Below the pieces are notes generated by a model that worked only from the letters and a program-made list of their open reading frames with translations, did not search any database and had not been told where the DNA came from. This document shows, piece by piece, positions 14,201 through 23,377 of a stretch of DNA of 64,000 nt; the first letter of the stretch is position 1; the number at the start of each line of letters is the position of its first letter. The stretch lies in NCBI GenBank assembly GCA_007844125.1, contig CM017563.1:24552394-24616393 (forward strand), in the 5' to 3' direction. The translations under genes and the position numbers were made by a program. The stretch is from Sinonovacula constricta. Lineage: Eukaryota > Mollusca > Bivalvia > Cardiida > Solecurtidae.

Positions 14201-16528
14201 TGTAGGATGAATTAAATGACAACATAGATTACATGCACGGGGAGATTTTTTTACGACCGCCACACTGCAATGTCGAAAGTTATTTTGAAACTATTTGTTT
14301 TCATAAAACCAAATTCTGTGAAAACTACCCTTTTTTAGTTTTACTACAAGAATCAAGTTAACATCATTTTCCATTTTGTAGCTGTTGGTTAACAGTCAGC
14401 TCGGTTGCATTTTGGACATTTGTTGGTCCAGCGTCATTCGTCGTAGTGGTAAGTTATAGTATGTTTTTTCTACAAAACGTACTATCTTTTTAAACAACAT
14501 TTTCAACAATTTTGATTTATCAATAATTTTGCTTAAATTGATTGAAGCCAAATGCATAAGTACCTTTCCATCATGATTTAAACATTTAAAGAACAATTTA
14601 GCAAAATTTCGAAACAGGTTTTTACACAATATAAACATATGAAAAACACCAAATTGAGAACGAATTTCAACATATTTTCATTTGAATAAAGAAGGAAATG
14701 TTGTTGTTGTTCTGTTTTTAGGTTAATCTCATTATTATCATTTTGATAATGAAAACGATGTACGGCACAAAATGGATGAAAAACATGAAGCAGCGTGAAA
14801 AGGCCAAGTAATAATATTTCATACAATTTCAATTTTGTTATCTGACATTGCTTAATGAAAACAAATGCGAAACAAAATATGCAATAAGGCATTCCGGTAC
14901 GATTTATGTCTTTGTGACGCATTTACTAGCCTTTAATTCAGACAGTTTTGCGTCAGTGTTAAAACCGTGTTAAATCTACAGTTATCTAGAAATGTGTAAG
15001 ATTAATTCATATTTGTATGAACAAGCTTCTAAATTGTCCGCCTGATGGTGACAGTCGACAAAAGTGAAAGTCTTTTCATTTGATGTTAAATTAGGACGGG
15101 CAAAATACACTTAACAAAACTTAGCTAAGGATAGCAGTATTGTGGGAAATGACAGACCCTGTTTTTTAGTGTTTTAGTATTACATGGCAACTCTTACACA
15201 TTTTTTGGCATTTAAAAGGTTCTTTCAGATGAATAGAATAACACAATTTTAAAAAATATAATGTGTGTTTTTATAACGCATGTTGCTATATAATTTACAG
15301 AATCCTAACCAGTAAAACTCTGGTGTTGCTGCCCATAATGGGCGTCACGTGGGCGTTCGGGATCCTGTCCGTGCATGCGCCGCTTGTGTGGCTGCAGTAT
15401 CCCTTCGTTATCTTTAACAGCTTTCAGGTACACTGTGTGTACATTACGACATCGTTATCATTTTTCATACGATTAGGAATATATTTGAAGCCTAACGTTG
15501 TTGTATATCATCATTTCAAAATGCGTTTTACTGCTTACGTCATCAGTCTCAACTTTAACAGAATAGGGCCAGTATTCACCAACTATTCTCAAGTCATGGA
15601 TTTCAATCCGCAATATCTTTTTTGTATTCAGCTACATGCCTGTATCTTTTGCATGACACTTTAACTTTTCTACTTTGAGCATAAAATCACGTTAAAAATT
15701 CATAAATAAGCTTATTTTTGCTGGTATTAAAAATTGTAGCTTGGGCTTAAGTCGTGACTTAGACTTAGGAATAGTCTGTGAATACGGCCTAAATACACTG
15801 TTTATTGCTTACACCATCGTCATCAGTATCTCATTCACACCTTTATGTGTATTAACTTACAACTAAATACCATCAGGGTTTTGGAATGTCAAGAATTGAT
15901 TGAAATTATTAACAAGCCGTCACGTATTTTAGACAAATATTGAATAGTTTGCCTATGTATACAAGTTTCTAATTCATGTAACAACATCATACTCCTCTTC
16001 TGGAGAATGTTTGCACTATTGCTGCATAACTTTATCACTTAGTTTAAGTTAAGGCTGTTTATAGCACTAGCTTAATTGTATGACAGACAATTCATGAAAT
16101 ATATCGCTTAAAATGTCCGTTATTTCAAAATCTATAAATAAGAACACTTGGGATTCAGTTAAAAATTGATATCGACATCAGAGCTGATTGCCTTGATGTT
16201 CATGTGAAATTATCTCAAAAGTAAGTGATCACGTGGTCTTCTTAGTTTAAAAATAGCCAACTGTGCAGACTGACTACGAAAGGCAATATCAGGCTACAAT
16301 GTTTCAGGTAACAGTTACTTATTTTGTTATTTGAGAACAATATTTAGTCAAAAAATATCTAATTACTGAACAGATTTCAGTTACAGTTGCAGGAATCTTG
16401 ATACTTAAATAAAAACTATAATACAGCTGCAAACAGCATATTCCAAGTTTCAAGCAGAACAAAGTTATGGAAAAAATATATAAGATTTTATCTAAGTGAT
16501 TGTTATTAAAATGTTGTTGGCGTTTAAA

Positions 16529-16565
<37 letters not shown>

Positions 16566-19500
16566 CCGATGGTGATGTAAATGGAGATGCCGCCGCTCTT
16601 TAAGTTAAATATGCTACAAAAAAGCCCGGATGTGCTTTCAAGAAATGCTCTCGGGACTTCTTTTAATTATGAAGATGAAAACAACAAAGGATAATTGTAA
16701 AACTGAATAATTCGACATAAAGTACATCGGTTAAGCTTCTTACCAAGTTCGGTGATGAAACTTGTTTTATGTCACATTTTGGCATCGTTTTCGCAACAGA
16801 TTTTATTATCCGTGTTTATATTTACGAACAAAAACTATAAGTCAACCATACACTTTCTACTAAGACGATAGGAAACAGCAATGTTAACACTCTTGAAATG
16901 TCAGTGTTCAAAATGAGATCATTGCAGACGTTGGCAATCATGCCATTAATTTTTTTTTATATTCAATCTTTCTATTTCAGGGACTGTTCATTTTCCTCTT
17001 CCATTGCGTTTTGAACAAGCCGGTATGTAATGCTTTACACAAACAAGTAATAAATATATGTGCATTAAATGATGCATAACTTGTTCACCGTGTAATAAAG
17101 GTCAATATTTCCGACAACGCATCTTTCTTGTCACAACACGCCGCCGTCTCTTTTGTCAAAAATGATTGTGTATATGCATACGGATTCTTTTAGAAATAAC
17201 ACAATATTTGACTAGTTAGTATAGCCAGTTATGTGTAAAAAAAACGCTGGAATTGATTGATTATCGTGTTTCAAAAGAGTTTTGTTTAAAAAAATCAAGA
17301 AATAAGTATAATGAAATGTTTGACTAATGATGATGTTCCTTGAATCTGCAAACAAGATATTAAAAATTTTGTTAGATGTGAAAAATGCCAATACTCTTCA
17401 TTAACCGAGTACAGTTTGGGTCAAAGATGAATAAATGTTGAGGTACTTATATACATTCATATTTTAATGCTCGATTTGTATCTGATTACTTTATTGTTCA
17501 TAAGTCTGTTTTACTGTATACTAGGATATTTACTGTGTTTAAAAATTACACTTTGTATGCTACCATGTTTTTGTACTATTTTTTCAACTACACAATAAAT
17601 ATATATATAATAAAATACACATTTGATATTAGAACCCCAATAAAGTAATGTTGAAATAATGCTTGAAAAATGGTATTTAAACTTAGCTTTCGTCATGACC
17701 TCTGTACTACAACGCCTCTCAGCATCAACAGCTACTTTATATGTATAAAATCTGAACAAAATGGCTGACCTAATGCGTACTCAAAGTACAAACGGACCGG
17801 TATTCAATTAGATATTGCATCGTCAGTATTACTGGGATATGACATCGCCGGTAGTTAATAGAATATCTATTAAAGTTATTTTTATAGCTTTTCTGTGACT
17901 GGTTGACACATATGTTTTTGTGTGTAAAGTTTTTTACGAAAGGTCAGTTTGTTGTTTTACACTTAAATTATCATTTGGCGCTATATCCAGACACTACTCA
18001 GTTTAAAAAGTCTTTCGTCATAATAAATCAAAACATAAACTTCATATTTATGTATGCTGTATTATACATTGTCTTATCTCTCCTGTCAATCGAACGCTTA
18101 ACTAAATATATAAACTGAGTTTGGTAAAAAAAAAGTCAAACATGTGTGTGTGTCTGTCTGTGTTTGCGTGCTTGTTTGTGTATGTTGTGTGTACATGCGC
18201 GTTCGTACGTGCGTGTGTGTGCAGGGGCTTGTGTATGTATTCTTTCGAATTTTAATGCACTCACTTTTTTCTGAGTGTGTCTATTGTGTGCGTATATGTC
18301 TGTTTCTTTTGGGCATGCGCATGAATCCCCCTTTTTTAAATAAGTTTTCTCGCATTTAAATATCGCCATTATTTTCTCCTTTTACTTTTCTGCAGCTACG
18401 GGCAGCCATTGCCAAGTCCAAGGAACGATTTGCAAATTCTAATAGTTTACCGGTAAGAATGTTGTTAATAACTGTTTGGTTACTTATTTATGTTTCATGT
18501 AGATAAGTGTTCTTCTAAACACACTGCATTAAAACGGCATATGGATTTTAGATGTCAATATGCGAATATATTAATTAAAAATTTTAAAAAGTTATAATAT
18601 GACATTAAATATATCACCTATGAGTTGTGAGTAAATAGAAGATTAAAGTAAAAAGTACATTTGAAGATAAAAATGTATAATTTAAATAACAATGCAGAAT
18701 TCATCTTCACTACAATAACTACAGCCGTCTAGAAAAGCAATTGGCCTCCGTGGAAATGTTGCTTGCGGGAATCGACAACACCGTCAAAATAAAAATGTTG
18801 AAAACGATTTTAAATTTATAAGTCAAAGCAAATTACTTTTTAAAAGGTTAACATTCCTTTGACTTTACCATTAGAATAAAACTAAAACGGTATTAAATTT
18901 TGAAAACAATTTCATTTTTTCTTATTTCGTAGCATTGAGATTCGTCACACTTAGTATCAGAGTCGATGTTTTAAAAAAAATTGTAACGCAGGCCGGTGAT
19001 CTCCAAGGTCAACCATCCACACCAACCACATTAACCGCTGCTTAGCCGCACAGCTTTGGAGGCTCGTTTGAAGTGCTTATACCACTGTGATTGTTACATT
19101 ACTCACCCCGCCGAAAAGTCTCGTCCCGATACTTGCCCTGGGAAACTCCATGGGCAAGCAACACCAGTACGACAGTTTACTCTATCACACCGCTCCCGCC
19201 AATGTAGCGCAGGACGGCGCTCTCCAACGGTCACCCATCCATACACCAACCACAGTAAACGTTACTTAACCGCGCAACTTTGGAAGGCGCTTAAACCGCG
19301 TCGCTCGAAAGTTAATCTTGCAGCGAGACTTGTTTGCTGTGCTCGTATATCTACCTCTGTGTGTTTTACCAAAATATTACGTTTTTTAGAAGAACGCCCA
19401 GTCTTCTACTGTTAGGAGCGAGGTCAGCACAGATGACTCCAACCCTCCAGCTACGATGTCGGAGGAAGAACTGCGTCAGTTCAAAAGGCGACATGCACTT

Positions 19501-22500
19501 CCTATGGTAAGTCGTTGTAAACGGTAAATCACATTTGTAAAGACAATAAATTGTCATAAATACGACCAAGACACTCAAAGCAGCAAGGTGCAATGTCAAT
19601 AAAGCAAAGGATTCGGTAAATAAAATTAACTTTGAGAGCTCTTGATATTTTGATAAATAATAAGTGTCACACTAACAAGGGGTAGTAACATGCAGATTTT
19701 AAACTATCAAAGCTAAGGAGGTATATGCAAATTATAAACTATCTAAGAGAGGTGGTTGCATGCAGGTTATGAAATTTCAAAGAGAGGTAGTTACATCCAT
19801 ATCATGAACTATCAAAGAGAAATGGATTACATGCATATTATGAATTATCAAAGAGAGAGGCTTACATGCAGATTATGAACTATCAAAGAGTAATGGTTAC
19901 ATGCAGATTATGAACTATCAAAGATATGAGTTTACATGCAGGTTGTGACCTATCAAAGGGAAGGGGTTACATGCAGATTATGAACTATCACAGAGAGGGT
20001 AACCTACAGATTACAAACTATCAAAGAGAAGGAGTTACATGCAGATTGTGGACTATCAAAGAGAAATGTTTACATAAAGATTACAAACTTTCAAAGAGAC
20101 GTGGTTACATGCAGATTATAAACTATCAAAGAGACGTGGTTACATGCAGATTATAAACAACCGAAGAGAGGCGGTTACATGCAGATTATAAACTATCAAA
20201 GGGAAATGGTAACATACAGATTATAAACTATCAAAGAGATGCAGATTATGTTTTATCAAAGAGAGGTGGTTACATGTAGTTTATAAACTATCAAAGAGAG
20301 GGGATTACATGCAGATTATAAAGTATCAAAGAGAAAATGGTTACATACATGTTATAAACTATCAAAGAGGTGGTTACATGCAGTTTATAAACTACCAAAT
20401 AGAGGGGGTTGCTAAGCAGGACTTTTTTTCCGCAAGTGCGTTATTTGAAGCATAATACATTTATTGACTATCATTCTATTAATGTTTTATTTTCAAAAGG
20501 GTAGTGTTTAGCAAGTAATAGCACACAAGCATGTGACAATGGGTTTCTTACTAAGGTTTAAATGATTCAACTTCATTTAATTCACCCTGTAAGGATTTTA
20601 CGCGTATTTCCTTTGATGGACACTGAACTTTGGTTCCTCAATTCCATCTCCACAGGATGCTACAACCATTTACACTTCTTTGGTCATTTTGTTCTTCGTT
20701 CAACAGATAATTTCATTTACAGTCAACAATTGTGTTTAGTTCTTCTAATCTTACAGTAGCAATAATACTTCCCTCTCTTCCAAACACTATGTGGATATTA
20801 TTTTTCGAATACGTCATTACCTTCGACATAATTTATCAACGAAAACGTAAGCGCTTGGAATTTTTGATCCAAATAGATCGATTTTCTTTCTGTTGATTGC
20901 ATTTGAAAAACCCCTCAGGAAGTGTGAGGTTAGAGCTCTGTAAAACCGGTTCAAGCACCCCAGTGAATACTTTTTGCCGACTGACCGTTCCAATGCGGTA
21001 CCTTTTGAATTTGCTTTATTTTGTAAAAGGACTCAACACAGATTTGAAACGTGTTTATTCTTAATCACTTGTAGTTGAAATTTGTCCCATAATTTAAAAA
21101 TGGTTACCCGGGTGAGAACCCCATCACCATAAGGTGTCATTTCACAAGGCATTCACTACTTGTGTACTGGTCCTAGCCAGTGGACTAAAAAATAAAGAAA
21201 ACACAGCAATGTCATTGTTTCTACTTTTTTATTAGAGTATACTTTTCTAAATAAAAATACTCAAAAGACATGTGAAAAACACACTTCTTTCTTCCTTTGC
21301 TTTAATTTTGCTTTTCTGACGAATCTTCCTCGCTAACCGCGATTCCTTTTCGCTATTTTGGAGTGAAGAAATTGACGCGATTTTTATTGGATAAAATTGG
21401 AAAACTAAAATCTGGTGATTTTTTTTCTCGGAAGGCCAAGTGTTTACGTAAATGATCGAACATATAACATCGTAAAACACTAAATGCCGACATTACACGA
21501 AAATTCATGAGATTGATTACACATCTAATACCTTAAGAGAATTCTTCTGTGTTAAAATTGACAACAAATTATGTTTTATTTCAGCAACCGGGTGCAGATG
21601 AAGACAACTCGGGACGACCGCCGACACAAGTTTTCATCGATCTTCGTCGTGAGTTAATGGTATGTTACGGATAGGGCTGCAACGATTCAGCAAGAAGTCG
21701 ATTCGATGTGATTCGATTTGTTTCACTTCGATTCGATTATTTTCGATTATTATTATTATTATTTGCAATGGTAATGAAAAGAATAATTAAGTTGTGAAGC
21801 ATCTTTTTTATTTGGTTGTTTTTGCAAAACACTAACAAAAGGTTACAAGGAATGAAATTTGCAGGACAAGTAAAAACATGGCAAGTACATTCATAAAGGA
21901 ACATTTAAAAACATCTTTCAAAACAAAGCTTGAAGGTAGTTCCTTTTAAATTCATGTTATCATCTTATCATTTTACTTTAATGCGGCCCTTTTGGCTCGA
22001 ATTAAATCGAAAATAGCGCACTGTGCATAGAAAATCGAATCGAAGGTATTGTGATTGAATTCCGATGAATCGAATTGACTTGTTGCAGCCCTAGTAACAG
22101 AAGCCCTAGAGGGACACTTTTGTTACCTGGTAATACTTATTTCTTATAACTTATTTGTTATCTGCAGTCTAGTGGTAACACACTTGATTACAAGTAATGA
22201 TGACCTGGGTGTTAAGTGGTACCTTTTCATGGGTTTATACTTACCCGTACAATGAAATATCTCCTCAACTATCACCCTCCCTGTCACAATGTCTGTATTC
22301 GAGGGGCTTCAGAATCGAAATAATCAGTTCTCTATCAGATTTTGGCTGGATCTGATCAGGTTTAACGCCCGTTTTAACAGTATTACCGTCATGTACAGGG
22401 GCAGTTCTATATCAGAACTTGAGTCATTAAATTACGAAACAATGAACTAACAAATGTACTGAAGCCCTGGAGGGACGTTTTTTTTATTTGTCATTACTTA

Positions 22501-23329
22501 TTTGATATTACTTACGTGTTATTGCTTAATTATTAAAACTTATTACTTGTAACGCAGAGAAACACATGCCAGAGTAGCAAAATGGACACTTCAATTCAAA
22601 GTGAATCGGTATGTCATTTGTTAACAGGTTAGTGTATACCCATGCAAAGGTACCAAGGTCATCGTTACTAGTAATCCAGTGTGTTACCACAAGACTGTTA
22701 TAACAAATAAGTAGTAACAAATAAGTATTGGCAAGTAAGGAAAATGTCCCTCCAAGATTTCCGTAGTATGCTGATGCTTAATTGTGCTTTAGTTTTAATT
22801 CTTCCGAAGTGGCATATAGCAGAAGCAATGTCCGTGCAATCGTCTGTTTGTCAGTCCCATTTCCGCGGTTGATCTTTCGTAACATTGACGGAACATCAGT
22901 CAAGCTTCATTATGTTATACTCATTCTTGATGTGTGTCGCAAATAACATTTTCAAGCACAGCTCTCAATGTCAATGTCATTTTAATTGTCATATCAATGA
23001 CTATTTCTTACAAATGGTTACTTAACCTGTATTTAAGTGTCTCGGCAAATATTTTGTCATTTTCAGATATCAAATGAAACTTTACAATTTTACTGATATA
23101 CACTGAAAGGTAAGGTCCACTTAGCATTTGCAAACGCAACCACAAGATCATAGGTAAGGTCATTGCATGTTGCTAATTCCAGTGTTATTTTTGTTCATGG
23201 GTATGGAATTGTTGAAGTTGTTCTTGTTGATGTTGTCTCCAATTAGATTCAGTGGGTGTTTAGGGTTGGTTACGCTTGTATTATTTTCAGTGCTACGGTT
23301 GAGTTTATTGAAAATGATACTCAGTAGTG

Positions 23330-23377
<48 letters not shown>

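Noticed and set aside
19056..19415. 119-codon open frame overlapping receptor exon o
   Set aside because: It runs through the 5S-like repeat and is out of phase with exon o, whose own frame joins correctly on both sides.
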